DNA of 64,000 nt from positions 18,168,398 to 18,232,397 of the forward strand of contig NC_092577.1 of the NCBI RefSeq assembly GCF_037975245.1, given 5' to 3'. This document shows positions 34,871-46,502 of this stretch, piece by piece. The DNA comes from Apostichopus japonicus (lineage: Eukaryota; Echinodermata; Holothuroidea; Aspidochirotida; Stichopodidae). A model generated the notes under the pieces. That model searched no databases. It had not been told where the DNA came from and saw only the letters and a program-made list of their open reading frames with translations. Made by a program: the position numbers and the translations under genes. How positions within the stretch are numbered: the stretch's first letter is position 1; every line of letters starts with the position of its first letter.

Positions 34871-37800
34871 GTAAGGAAAATTACCTTCATTTTGAAATGG
34901 TTATTTCAACTAGAAACTCATGAAATATTGTGACATTAGCTTGTGCTCAGAAGAAATGAAAGAAGAAAATAAAATAGTCAGTAATTCCATATCAGTGTTT
35001 TGCTAACTTGAGACCCCAGGTAACCTATGCATGAAAATCCATCTGCATAAACAGATTCCAACTGGATGGGGACCCTGGCCGGGATGCACAGGTTTTCACA
35101 AGATAAGAGTTGTCTTTTAATCCACAAAGCAGGTTCTCATAGTGGACATTCTTTGAGATTGCCAAACAATAGACAAATAGTGATGCCAATGTACACAAGC
35201 TAAAACTCAAGCTTGACGTAATTCAAGGAACTGAATTTAGATGTATGGAAACCTAGGTAATATCACAAAAGATAAAGCAAACACTAATTCCCAAATTGTT
35301 GTTCAAAAATTTCCCGAATTGTTGCCTCAAAAATAGCATTTTATGCTCACTTCAAAAATATATTGTACACAAATACTAGACTACTTCTGGTGTTTTAAAA
35401 AAAATTCCTAGAACTTTCCAAAATACAGATAAAATGATATCCTACCATAGTTACTTTGAGGTGTACAGCAAATAGCCTAACCACATTGGCAGTTATGTAT
35501 TTCATACATACTACAGAAACACAAGTAAACGTAGTTCACAGAGTTAGTGTTTTGTACAGGAACATTAAAACATTTATGTTAGTCTTTTGACAATCATGCC
35601 AAGTGGCATAAAACATATGGGACATCTAGGTTTTAGTTTAATAACCGATGGCATAGATAGGGGCAGTGATATCAAAATGTACATGTACAGTACAGTATAC
35701 CGTATGGGCTTTTGATCATGTTTTCATGGGGAATAGACTGGTTCATGAGGGATGTACCATTGATTTGAGGTGCATTCTATGAAATATATGGAGGTTGTAA
35801 ATATTACATGAATGTGTTTATATAGTTTTCTCAAACATTGTTTGCTTTCTTTGCCAATCATTTCTACTGACTGACCTTATTAATTTTTGGAATCAACCAT
35901 TTTACTCATTTTATATATATATATATATATCTATATATATATACTGCTTTTATGAATAGCTTGCCTTCATTTACATTGTGCTCATGTATCTGTTTTCCTT
36001 ATTGTGTGAGTCTTGTGTTACAAAAATGTAATTCTGCAGCAAAGCAGAGAGTATAAAAATTGACTTGAAGTACCAATCCGGCAATACATCAGATGACCTT
36101 TAAAAAATGGACATCACCTAGTGTCTGGTACATGAAAAAAAAATCAGAAACAATTATGTGGCTCACAGGTATCGTGCAATGTATGGAAATACATCAGCCC
36201 CAATAGGAGGAGATTTTGGCATCAAGCATTTGTGTAGTTCTTGTGATAACCAATACATGTCTAATATGGTATTCCATTTCTTTCTGTGAAGATATGGGCT
36301 CTCTCTACACTGTGTGTGCCAATGTGTTCAGCATTTCTGATCTTTTCTTCTGATTGGTAGTGAGAATATTGTTGCCTACAGCAAAATCATGTGGCTGCTG
36401 GGAAAGAAGTCTTGCCATTCCTAAGAACACTATTTTTTAATGGTATGTTGCATTGAGCCCAAATATGGTAGACTTTCAAATATGGTCACCTACCTTTGGT
36501 CAAACTTCTTCAACTGTTTTTATTTATTATTTATTTCTGCCTTTTGACAAACATTTGCATGGATAAAATTAGCACCACAAGATTATGTAGATGAAAAAGA
36601 TTAATGAACAATATGGCACATGAAGGTCATATCAAAGACTTGAATCAACAGGAATACTGAAAGGATGGATACTTTACTGTTGAAGAAGTCGACTCAAAAC
36701 TGATTACAACAATTAAATTGGAAGATGTTGGTTAACTGGCAGCCAAACCGTCGTCACCACAATTAGGTGATTCCAATGAAGTATCATAGTATCAAGTCAC
36801 ATTTGACAGGGACTTGCTACCTCAATGATTGACACGTTGCTGACCTAAGCACTGTTACGTAGGGAAAAGTTTCTGTCAGGCGGGTAATTGCTATCATGTT
36901 CTTTCCATCGTTTCTGATATGATAGTTTAATTACCCCGGAAAATATGTATGTGCTGGTCCATGGTTGCACCGAAAAAGGTCTGAAATGAACATGGAATAG
37001 TTTCGTCAGTATTGGGTGCAAATATGGTATTGACCTGAAAATGTTCAGTGTAAGTTGCATCACCATAGCTGGCATGAGTAGTAACAAGAAAACGTATAAA
37101 TCCCAAGAATGGTACCCATGCAACCACCACCCATTTGTGCAGGCAAATATACCCAGTACCATAATGTCATATCTTCTTTCATTTTTTTTCTTGTTTCGGG
37201 GGGGGGGGGTGTCAGACAACTGAAAATGAATGAAACATCCTCCTTGTTCTTGGAGCAATCGCGAGTGAAGGTTCGAAAAGGGATGCTAGATCAGTGAATG
37301 CAAAAGGGGGGGGGGGTGGTTGGTGGGGACTGTTGGGCATCTTCATGATAATCGATCGGTTTGGTTTCCTCAATACAATACTTGATGGGTGAGTGGCCCA
37401 CAATAAGTAGTGCCCTGTTGACTTTGATGCAATTATATAACATATATGAGGTCAATCTGCTTTAAATCTTCATAATTGAAACTGTGGTAACCATTTGTCA
37501 GAATTCTTAATAAAAAAAAGTATTGCAAGTATTATTGATAATGTAGGCTATATAGACTGAAATGCGGTTGTGTATTTAGCAATTTGACATGATGATGCAC
37601 TTATGATTGACCATGTGACTATTACATTAAATAAATTGAAAGCGGGCGAATGTTGCAAGTGGGAGGGCATTTCTCCCCCGATGGCTTCCAAAGCAAAGCA
37701 ATGTTTGACATAATTTTTTTAGATGACATTACTGCTGAATGAGTGTTTCTCATCCAATAATATAATGAAAAATATTAAGAATTGGAATTAATTCCATGTG

Positions 37801-38007
37801 ATTTTTACTACTGTGGCGAAAAATAAACCGAAATCACAAATTGCTCACTAACTGACAATCACTTCTAGAAACGGTGACACTGGCCTGCTTTGTCAGTCAA
37901 CCCTAGCTTAGGGTTGAATCTTATGCGCCGATGGTCAAACAATTTAGTTCAGTGAGACCTTCAAAAGTAAGTGGATTTCGCAATGTCAAATATAAATTGT
38001 CAATACT
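34871..38007. other. Right arm of the KDZ element, mostly non-coding
   Basis: Should contain the missing 3' exon(s) of the homeodomain-like gene. One spliceable open stretch at 36382-36440 (NHVAAGKEVLPFLRTLFFN, good acceptor and donor) is a candidate but is not in phase with the last exon. A TA repeat lies at about 35914-35943. G runs occur at about 37198-37210 and 37307-37316. A 137-codon minus frame (36845-37258) is not recognised. No third gene can be supported. Confidence 0.4.
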
Positions 38008-38202
38008 TTAGAGTTAGCATCCCAGTCGCTTTCTGTAATATCCGACTATCAAAAGTCTCCCTGAATGCTTTGTAAGGGTCCACGATAGTTATCGTGAAAT
38101 TCATAACATGTGTGATGAAGTTATAACACAGCACGATAACTATCGTGGATCACCATTAGCAAGAACCACGTTAGTTATCGTGACGACAAGGAGAATCGGG
38201 TG
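38008..38202 (-). repeat. Right terminal inverted repeat (195 bp)
   Basis: Inverted partner of 14607-14801. Palindromic motifs at 38080-38096, 38132-38148 and 38166-38182. The second of these, CACGATAACTATCGTGG, is nearly perfect. The outer end AGAATCGGGTG abuts the target copy. Confidence 0.93.
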
Positions 38203-38209
38203 GCCCGGC
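38203..38209. repeat. Right target-site duplication GCCCGGC
   Basis: Second copy of the 7-bp duplication, immediately after the CGGGTG terminus and followed by AATAAAAAGG of the LINE-A ORF1. Confidence 0.9.
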
Positions 38210-38840
38210 AATAAAAAGGAAGGAGGGAATGTCCTGCTTGAGGTCGATCCGGACCTGTCGGTGCCCGTTCAACACCCCAGGGGCCTGTGCGTAGGAGCAC
38301 ATTTTAATAGCCTTGACAGCCCCAAACCGACCTAAAACAGTTGCGACAAGTTCTTGACGCACCTCTAATCCTACGTGGATGACAGTTACCCATACGGAAC
38401 GTTCGTATGGAGTAACTGTCAAACCTTCAACCCCACTCAGCAACGTGACACCCTTCTGCCGGGTCACGTCACTGGTAAAACGTATGTCATACGTATTACG
38501 ACCCTGGAGAGCTTGTAAAGCATCAACCTCTCCAGGCACAACAATACCCTTACTCTTTAAAATACTAAAAACTTGCACCGGTGGAACCGTTTGTTCACCG
38601 GTGAAGGTCTACTTAACAATTTTCGAATAACGGCGCGATGCCATGATACCGAAGGTAGCTAGGCCACAGAGGAGTAACAAAAACAAACTAAAGACAGGTT
38701 TAAACTTAAAACGATATACGATAACTATATACGACAAACGCACACACCCGCCTGGCGGGAAGTATAGCACAATACAGTAAGAAAGTAGCTGTATCAGATG
38801 GAGAGCGAGAGCGAAAACACGTCTGCACTCCACGAAAGCC
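38203..38840 (-). mobile_element. LINE-A 5' portion (5'UTR and ORF1 N-terminus), separated from its body by the KDZ insertion
   Basis: The ORF1 start ATG (38643-38641) gives MASRRYSKIVK, then an in-frame TAG, then TFTGEQTVPPVQVFSILKSK, RFTSDVTRQKGV, LSGVEGLTVTPYERSVWVTV and DLKQDIPSFLFIAG, at which point the giant transposon begins. It aligns with MAARRDSKIVLLSFSGEAKV..., RFTSEAARVRGV and GVEGLKVTPYDSSVWVTV of the LINE-B ORF1. The 5' end extends at least to the shared block GAAAACACGTC.GCACTCCACGA (about 38813-38835), also found 5' of the gag-only element at 48590-48612. The G run that follows hides any target duplication. Confidence 0.85.
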
Positions 38841-38929
38841 AACTTGGGGGGGGGGGTTGTAACTGTAACACTATCAGTATCAAAAAAGAAACAAACCTCG
38901 TCGTCATTCAACAGTGTAAAAAAAAAATC

Positions 38930-39360
38930 TTTTTTTTTTTAAAAACATGTAATTGTGTCTTAGTGAACATGATAAGCATGGAAGCAATTTCTGTTCTTGT
39001 TGAGGCAAAGGTGTACGTTGCACTTTATACATTTAACGTATGCAAATCCGTGTGGACAAATTCTACACCTTTGCCTTTTGTTTTGTTTTGATTTGATCCC
39101 ATCAAACATATCGTCATCAACTGGCGACGGATTGACCTGTTTTTTCCTCTTTTGGATGCAGCTGCGCACTTGCTTGAAACTTTCTGTAGGGCATAGGGTG
39201 TTTTACTGCTAATTCTTTGCAGTCTCGTTTGTAGACAAACCATGCATTTACCATAGCAATGGAGACTTATTGTGCATACCAATCACTCTCGGCCTGTCCA
39301 TATTGATATGCTCTTTCTTAGACCTGTCATACCTACGCACAGAATCGGATGTGGCCCAAC
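38930..39360 (-). pseudogene. piggyBac transposase C-terminal part with Cys-rich domain
   Basis: Minus strand, in order: RYDRSKKEHINMDRPRVIGM (piggyBac block before the MGGVD motif) and, in another frame, RCRICPHG, KCIKCNVHLCLNKNRNCFHA. The latter is the C-terminal cross-brace Cys/His domain of piggyBac transposases (CxxC...CxxC..LC...CxxxYH), which binds the transposon ends. Frames differ and the catalytic Asp region between this and 41388 is replaced by other elements, so the gene is broken. The N-terminal parts are at 41388-42710. Confidence 0.75.
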
Positions 39361-39454
39361 ACGAGAGGACACAACTGTAACACATTATCATGTGCTCAGG
39401 GTTGGCCGGTTTCAACCGGGGGAGTGGGGTTGACTACGTAGAAGTGGTCCAAAA

Positions 39455-40146
39455 CGCTAAAAAATAATTTTGTGCATAAACTAACATGTTGTCAACCCAT
39501 TATTTTTTATCTACAGCAAGTATCTAAACCAAGTAGGCCCCTGATCAAGCAATGTTTAAAGGACATGGATGAGTCTGCTTGCAGGTTGTCGAGTGCATTG
39601 GCTATTGTGCATGCATATCCTTTGCTTCCCTGTAGAGAGACCAGCATTCTGAATGAGTTCTTTGATTTTGGCAGCAACTAGCAGCATGAATGTTCCCCTG
39701 GCAGCTGTGGTTTGATGGATCCGTCTTTACTGGCTAGGAGAGACCCTGGGATGTTGATTACGGAAATACTTGTTGATCTCCACAATTTGGAAGATCACTC
39801 GCTGTGTTGTTACATCCTGGCCTAGCGGATTTAGCCAGTGGGACGAACACCCATGTACTGGCTTTTGCGCGCATTGCTTTCATTTTGTTCTCTTTGTCTG
39901 TAACAACTGATGTTACCGTGCAGCCAAACTTGTGGGGAATGCATCTGTGATTGATTCCTTAGCGATAGACTCAGAGTAGGCTGCGGACTTCTGGTTGGTA
40001 CCAGTCTCCACTGCTGAGAGAAAATATGACTTCTCCTTCACATGTAGACTGCTGGCGATCACATAAGTATTATGGGATGTCACTCCAACCATGGCTTCCT
40101 GTCCTTGGGTCTCCCACCTTTGTTCTGAAGTTGACTGGTGATTACA
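39455..40146 (-). pseudogene. hAT transposase fragment (DUF659 type)
   Basis: On the minus strand: SVHVKEKSYFLSAVETGT, HKFGCTVTSVVTDKENKMKA (the TDNxxNM block), then in another frame CSSHWLNPLGQDV and IFQIVEINKYFRNQHP. It is related to the hAT at 6900-8400 at the same positions. The rest of the transposase is missing or scrambled. It sits between two blocks of piggyBac and next to a LINE-B copy. Confidence 0.78.
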
Positions 40147-41372
40147 ATGTAAAGGTGTGAAGACCGGGACTAGACGAGTGGGCTAATGGGCACAGGGCCC
40201 ACATTGCATATCCGGGCCAGCCTCGCACTTGTTGGAGGTTTGGGCTGGAAGGGCATGAGGCCAGGTTGTGCCCGAACAAGCGGTGTAGCCGCTGTTTACA
40301 GGTTGGGCATACCCTGGTCGAGTGTAAAGGGGATATCGTGTGTAACTCGTGTGGAAAAACGAGCCATCTGGCCCGTTTATGCCCAGACCGCTCATACGCC
40401 GCGAGAGTGGCTACGGGCGTGGTTGAAGCGGTCCCCGTCCCGGCCTATGACACCGTAGCACCTGATGCTCCTGTCATCGCACCAGTGTCCGACACTAGCG
40501 CCACGGTGGAGGCTTTTGTTCCCCCTTTCATGTCCGACCTCTTCCCTTATCGAGCTTGCCGAGACTGCCAGCCTGCCCAGAGGCAGAGCAGGACAAAACG
40601 GCGGAGATGGTACCAGCGGAGTGGCATGCGGAGCAGGATGCCGCTTGTCCACCGGTAGCTACGCCCGCTATCGGTGATACTAGTCGGGCCTCGAGTCAAC
40701 TGGTCCAAGAGACATTAAGTGGCCCAGATTCTGACTCGCCAATGGATTGGTTTGACGAGACGAAACAGGCCACTGATCTCATTGACTCGAGCGGCCCTTC
40801 CACCCTGCCCGCAGTCGCTTCCGCTATACCGGACACGATGGTCGCTAGTGGACCTCCTGTTCCTGATCAAAGTTCACGAGGAGCTAAGAACTCTGCTCGC
40901 AAGAAAAGGAGGAACACGGCTAGGTGCCTAAGAGACCCGTATTGGGAACAAAACATCGTAGATAGACACCTTATCCCTCGTCACCCTTAATGTGAATGGG
41001 TTGAGGGGTACCCCCAAAAAGGCCTGTCGTCTGCTGTCGGGACAGCGTTCCCCGTTCCCCGTTTGGAGTGAATTGGTTGTTGGGTGTGGGGGTTGTGTTG
41101 TCGTTACATAATATGGGTTGGTTTTTTTCTGTTTGTGGTTTGGAGTTGGCTTTTTGGGGCCGGTTTGTAGTGTTTTCTTTTTTTGCTTCTGTTGGCCTTT
41201 GGGTCCGTGTCCTTTTCACGTCACGTTAAACGCTACGTTAGTGAGAGAGTTGGGTTTGTGGGTTTCAGTTGGGTTTTTGAGGGTTGTTTTACAGGTGGTT
41301 GTTTTACAGACAGATTGTTTTTGGTTCTCTTGACGTTTGGTCCGTGTCCGTTTTCTTTGCACGTAAAAAGCA
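40147..41372 (+). mobile_element. LINE-B gag-only derivative, 5'-truncated
   Basis: Begins inside ORF1 (AATGTAAAGGTGTGAAGACC) and runs through the three zinc knuckles (CPNKRCSRCLQVGHTLVEC, IVCNSCGKTSHLARLCPD) and the acidic tail to the ORF1 end. It then covers about 20 codons of ORF2 and jumps at AAAAAGG|CCTGTCGTCTGC to the ORF2 stop region and 3'UTR, ending GCACGTAAAAAGCA at 41372. Small deletions occur, for example after AGACGAG near 40180. The left flank is hAT and the right flank is piggyBac, and I see no target duplication, so a later rearrangement is likely. Confidence 0.85.
40266..40990 (+). pseudogene. LINE-B ORF1 zinc-knuckle region (decayed)
   Basis: Two frames share this stretch. 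40266-40560 carries CSRCLQVGHTLVEC and CNSCGKTSHLARLC, and 40556-40990 carries the tail (DSDSPMDWFDETKQATDLID, SGPPVPDQSSRG...). The frame break lies near 40560. Compared with the intact ORF at 47155-48435, the N-terminal domain and about half of the first knuckle are absent. RNA-binding gag-like role, inferred from the CCHC motifs. Confidence 0.75.
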
Positions 41373-41387
41373 GTCAGAACATACGTG

Positions 41388-42710
41388 TGACATTCTGATT
41401 CTTGGGAAGAGAAGCAACCAAATGGGAGAATACCTTAGTACAGATATTATGAACACTCCAATGGTATGCATTATACTTCACACTAACCAAGACCATCTGC
41501 AGAACTTTGTCGGGAGCTTCCGAATTACAATGAGTATTGGCCGGCTTAAACCTAGTTTTGACCGGTTCAAACCAGGTTGAACCGCTTTGTGGCCAAAACA
41601 GCTTTTCACCGGTGAAAACCCAAGCCAGCATGTGCTCCTTTTCCTTCCTTTTTGAAGTCTTTTTCTGACTTTAGGGGAGATTCACGAAGTCGATTCTTGT
41701 TGATCGTACCAACATAGAAGAGATCCATCTTTTCAATTCATTCACCATCTTAAAATTTTAGAAATTGTCTGCAAAAAGCTTATAGCTGTGCTTCTCCGGA
41801 AGTGAAGAACATAGCTTCAAGACTACATTGCCACCCAGTCCACAGTCATCATGGTTTAGATCATGCCAGTACCCTTTCCTTGGTATATGTCAAATACGTG
41901 CAAATATCCAGAAGCACCATATCTAGCCCAGTTTCAAACCACATGTTTAGGTTTCTTTGGGAGGTACTGTATAGGAGAGATCTCCCTTTGAATGCCATTA
42001 TTATTTCATCAACGCATTGGTTCTCTTCAGGGCTCACATTAGCAAAGCTTTCATTCAGCTCATTTATCCATGACCTAATTTTCCAAGCCCTATCTTCCTT
42101 TTCGGCATCAGAAACAAGCAAGTTGTTTCTCACATGCAAATGTGATGCTATTTTCTGAAATCGATTTCTAGACAAAGCTGTCGTCAACTATTTGGTGGAT
42201 AGCGTGTATCAGACTGCCAGTAATAACGACCTAATGGTATCTGGACCAAACCCATATAGAAATATATCCCAGTGAACATCTCTAATCCCGCTGCAGACTA
42301 ATTCCAGACTTTTGGTGAGCATAGAGGTTTGTCTCTAGAGCCAGCTTTGAGAACATCATCAGTCACAAATCTCTTGAAATAACCATACGGTGATACATCC
42401 TCCTCCGTTGGCTCTGGTTGAAGAGCATCCGCAGCAAATCAGTTTTTGGTGGGACAAATGGCCTTCGTTTATCAAAATTGTAGTTTTCTTGATTTGTTGG
42501 GTTTTTCTTCACCGGAATATGTTTGGCCAAAGATGAAAGGGATTCATCATCTGGTGAAGCAAATCCCTGACTTTCACTTCCCTCACTGTCTTGTGATGAC
42601 TCTGCATCGTGGTCACTATCAGGTAAGTTACCTTCATGATGCTCATGAGCTGCCAATAATGACCTTGCTAGCTGCCACCATAGGTGGCCCCACCTCACAC
42701 CCATTATCAT
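41388..42710 (-). pseudogene. piggyBac transposase N-terminal and central fragments
   Basis: From right to left: an acidic N-terminus (PDSDHDAESSQDSEGSESQG, 42600-42680); KRFVTDD and the FTGIYFYMGLVQIPLGRYYW region (42190-42360, several frames); then SRNRFQKIASHLHVRNN, RAWKIRSWINELNESF and ENQCVDEIIMAFKGRS (42187-41960), the first catalytic Asp block of piggyBac (QSVDExMxxFKGRS). Finally YHWSVHNICTKVFSHLVASL (about 41420-41500) sits where piggyBac has the second Asp (DNFYTSxxLF); here it reads HN, so the catalytic Asp is lost. At least four frame changes. Confidence 0.8.
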
Positions 42711-44687
42711 TTTACTGCATGCAGTTTGCCTCAGGATATATCATCCCTCCTTACCAAGACCCCCATAGAATGGTAATGCATGGCTGGCAGTATTTCCTCA
42801 CCATGAAGCGATACGCCGAGCTTACATGTACAAGATTGGCCTATGCTCCCAACCATGACCACTGTAGAATGGTAATGCAAGGCAGCCTATATGTCCTTTA
42901 CCATGTTATGTCAAACACTTATAGCGCCGTGAACCCTCATGTAGATGTATTAAATTACTGTTGACTTTAAGATTGGATGAAAGTATATCTTTCACCTCGT
43001 GTATTGCAGTTTTGCCATTGAGTATGGGGAAGTCTACCAAGGAAAAGTTCTTGCTGTCGGAGGTAAGCTTAAGCATTTCGCATTGAACTTATACTGTTAT
43101 ATAAACATTTTCACAACGAAATAAGATGACTGAATAGTGGGTCACAGTTATGCCTAGGCCCTACACGGTGCATGTTTTTAGTGTCACACTCAGCTAACGA
43201 GAATCACTACTTGAGTTTTTTTCCCCCAGTGGTGCTTCTTTGTTGGCTGTTTTGTGTGGTGAGGGATTTATCTTCAGCTTTGTTTGCTGTGGAGTATAAA
43301 TGGATGCAGGGAAAATTAATACACAGACTGTAGAAAGCATCTGTACAGCATCTGCCTGACAGCATCTGCCTGACTGAATAATGGACAACTTTCCCTAGAA
43401 AAAAAAACCCCAACCCCCCCCCCAAAAAAAACAAAAAGTGTCTATTCTACCAAACCATACTTTTATCCCCCGTAGGACCTCGAACAGGGGTAAACTCCTT
43501 TTAGTTGTTGCTAAACAGAGTTACTCCAGCTCTCCCTCTTCGTGAAATACTTGCTTTACAATTGTACTCTCATACTTAGTACCAAAAAAGCTGTACACGT
43601 GTATGGCTTGAGCATAACATTAGGAAGTATGATGGAAAACATTTTGAACAGAGAGGTCTGCAAGATGTCATCCTCAGAACAGTAGCCTAGGCTAGCTATG
43701 TTTGAATCATTGCATACTTCAATGCAGCTTAAACTTCCTTTTTAAAATCACCAGATAACAGAAGCATGCAAGATTCAATTGCTGAATTGACTGGAAAGAA
43801 TCTACCCCATGGAGTAAGCGAGCCCAATATCTAATCGGCCACGAAAGGCGCCTAAGCATGTGTAAAATTTCATGGAAAAGTCATGTTCAACCCCAAAGCC
43901 CCTGCTCGTTTTATAACCTTATTAAGTGTGTCATGTCAATCATACCATCAACATTACTGGAAAAAAAACATGTGAAAAGAATTTAAATGCAAGTTTGAGA
44001 AGGTATGTGAAATCCGATTTAATAATAATTCGTTTAAGAAGTTTAAAAAGCATCAATGACGCAGTATCTCAATACTGGAAGTTCTAATTTCATTGCTAAT
44101 TTCATATCTTTACTCTTGTATCTACAATTATCAATATCAATCATGGTACAACAAATATAGAACTTGCATTTACACTACTCTACCACGAATAGTCTCTGCA
44201 GGTTACACTTCATCCTACGAGTGTTGCCTTTAGCGCTCATTGTCGTTGCAAGGTCGTTCTAATGTCATAGAATACTTGAGAACTTGTTTTTGATCTGGTA
44301 TCCTTCATCTTGGGTCAGTCTCTGTTAGACTTTTTGGTCATATAGTTTGACGTCAATGACAACGGCCAAATTAGAAGAGACGAACAACTCGACCATATTG
44401 TAGATGCCCGCTTGAGAAAGATAGGCCTATGGACCTATGTTACTGTAGACTGTAGTGGTGACTACCATCAAAACTGTGTCCACTTCCAAGTAGTGTTGAA
44501 ACGATTATGCATAACAGAAAATACCGATTACCGATTATTTTTGTCATAATCGGATTATTTGAAAAAGAGAATATCCCGTTTATACGAAATCGGCAATAAA
44601 GTTTGTGATAGAAACAATTATTGTTGTGATTTTCCTGTTTCCTTTTGCTTTCGTTGTAATACAAGGCTCTTAGGTATACTTTTGTTT
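42711..44687. other. No recognisable gene
   Basis: Unassigned sequence with a C run at about 43409-43417 and one short duplicated word (AGCATCTGCCTGAC, twice in tandem near 43347-43374). The plus frame at 42446-42964 overlaps the antisense of piggyBac and is not a gene. Confidence 0.4.
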
Positions 44688-44967
44688 TGGTTTTTAGGGG
44701 GAAATTTGCCAGTTGGCAGGCAGTCCTGGAGGCGGTTAAGTCTGACATTCGCCTTCAAATTGAAGGCGATTTTCGCCGTTTATCTGGGGCTGCCTTTTTT
44801 GGACGCTGGTGTGGTTGGGAGGGGGTGGGCGTTTTGTCTCTGCAGGTCGGCGGGCGTATGTTTATTTGGCTCGCTAGACCTGAGTTTCGTTTGTCAGAAT
44901 GGGATGGTTCCGTAGTGCCGTTTGGCCGTGACGTTTTGTATCCCGCATGGCGGGTCACGTAAAAAGC
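44688..44967 (+). mobile_element. LINE-A 3' fragment with target duplication
   Basis: Flanked by ACTTTTGTTT (44678-44687 and 44968-44977). Contains the last ORF2 codons (FASWQAVLEAVKSDIRLQIE, GDFRRLSGAAFFGRW) and the short 3'UTR ending GGGTCACGTAAAAAGCA. Nearly identical to 10463-10805 in the opposite orientation. A 280-bp 5'-truncated insertion. Confidence 0.88.
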
Positions 44968-44977
44968 ACTTTTGTTT

Positions 44978-46500
44978 GTAGCAAATCACCTCTGGAGTTT
45001 CTCGGAAAGATTTTTTTTTTTTACAAATGTCGAAAATATGACATCCTACCTAGCCTCAAAAAGCATCTCAGACAAAAGCATCCATCTTCAATCTTTACCA
45101 AAGTGTAAATTTTAATAACATATTGCCTACATTCCGACATTATTTGGCATCAACACTTGATTTTTTTTTCAAATATCACAAGAAGTCTGTTGAACGCCAA
45201 CTTTTTAATTTCCTATTTTGGCAAACAATGTACACATCCTGAAGAGTAACAGAATGATGGCATTTTGCGAAGGTCATTGCCAGGATTGCTGTCATGTTGC
45301 ATGTGAAATTGAAGGAGGAAAGCTTCCGAGTTGCCGCTCTAAATAATCCGTTACATGAACAAAGTTTGGCAAGCAGTTCCATACTTCCATACAGTTGTCA
45401 TGAACATTAATGGTAGTGCATATCCAGACTGAGTCAATATAGCCACATTCAATGATTATTTATCTTGCTGCGTGTGTATAAATTTGTACTGTACACATTG
45501 CAAAGGGAGCCAACACAATTGTGTACGGCAAGAAAATTTCTTTGCTTGTTGAAAGGATGCTCTGGGGCGTCCAACGCTTCTTAGACACAGCGTGAGTCAG
45601 AATCAGTTTTAAGAAGGTTTCAGCATTTATAGAAATGGACATCCTTAATCTGCAGACTTGACCAAAACGCTCTCAACACTTCATGCATTGTGAAAAGCAA
45701 AGATAATATTACTACCTTACGAATGCCTGTCATATTGTAGTTCAGTCTTTTGCAATATGTTCGAACCACCATTTCCTCAGTGTACTTTGTAACACAAACA
45801 CACAATGTGATTTGCATAAACTGTGCTGTCCAGAGCAAGTCTCAACTTGTTCTGAATGATTGATGTCCGAATAGTATCCTAAAAACTGATTTCTAACAGT
45901 GGAATAACATTCACATTTCCCCTGATTTTGATATTATATCTTGACCCTCGCGTTCGTTATCTTGTCTGTGAAAGTAATTGACTACATTTAACATCGTGTA
46001 ATCCCTGCACCATGGCAGGTGACTGCGATATGCAGTGGTGAACCGATTCTGGTACGTGTGTACTTTGTTATACCGCAAACGATTTATACCGAGAGCGAAG
46101 TGTGTCAAGTATATCGTTCTCCAAAATCGCGGCTTCATCTGTCCGTCAAATACTAACGCAAGGAATTCAGCGGTGATATTATGACCTAAATCCCTCAGTA
46201 TTCCGTACGGTTACGCAGCGATGTCGTGTGTTCGCGGGCGGAGAGCCACGTGACTCAGAGAAATGGAATCGGAAGACGTCTGTCAAGGGAGCTAACGAGC
46301 GCGAGAATAACGCACGTGAGTATTGTCTCCGTATAAGATAAGTCGTAATTGTGGTTTAAATCGATGTAGTGGAATCTTGGATAGTTTAATGGGCAAAACG
46401 GGCCAGTCTCTTTCATTGAAGTGCTTCGTAAGAGGGTTACGAGACGTGCGGTTCCTTAAACGTTAGACGAGGCCCAAGTATAGTCTAGCATAGTCAGTTA
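44978..46500. other. No recognised gene
   Basis: Three adjacent minus-strand frames (45176-45382, 45460-45642, 45620-45838) have a protein-like composition but no family I recognise. A GC-richer patch with CpGs near 46200-46320 could be a promoter. Nothing firmer can be said. Confidence 0.3.
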
Positions 46501-46502
46501 AT

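Larger units (their letters stand above)
14607..38202. mobile_element. Giant (23.6 kb) KDZ-superfamily DNA transposon
   Basis: The element begins CACCCGATTCT and ends AGAATCGGGTG, with 195-bp near-identical terminal inverted repeats and a 7-bp target duplication. The flanking sequences are the two halves of one minus-strand LINE-A ORF1. The join reads LFIAGHKTH, which aligns residue for residue with LWENGHRAH in the copy at 59440. The element encodes a KDZ transposase on the plus strand, a second spliced gene with a homeodomain-like fold, a 170/171-bp tandem array and an internal MITE. It is clearly richer in A+T than the LINE around it. KDZ elements (Kyakuja, Dileera, Zisupton) are known from animals and fungi and can be large. 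Fish Zisupton is reported with 8-bp duplications, so the 7 bp here is a small difference. Confidence 0.93.

Noticed and set aside
14607-38202. Two independent MITE insertions at similar LINE sites instead of one large element
   Set aside because: The flanks are complementary halves of one ORF1 with a shared 7-bp duplication, the two repeats are inverted, and a KDZ transposase lies between.
39421-39720. Plus-strand frame 39472-39681 as a small gene
   Set aside because: The opposite strand carries hAT motifs. This frame is an antisense shadow.
42446-42964. 172-codon plus frame
   Set aside because: Overlaps antisense of the piggyBac N-terminus and shows no family features. The downstream half has no support.
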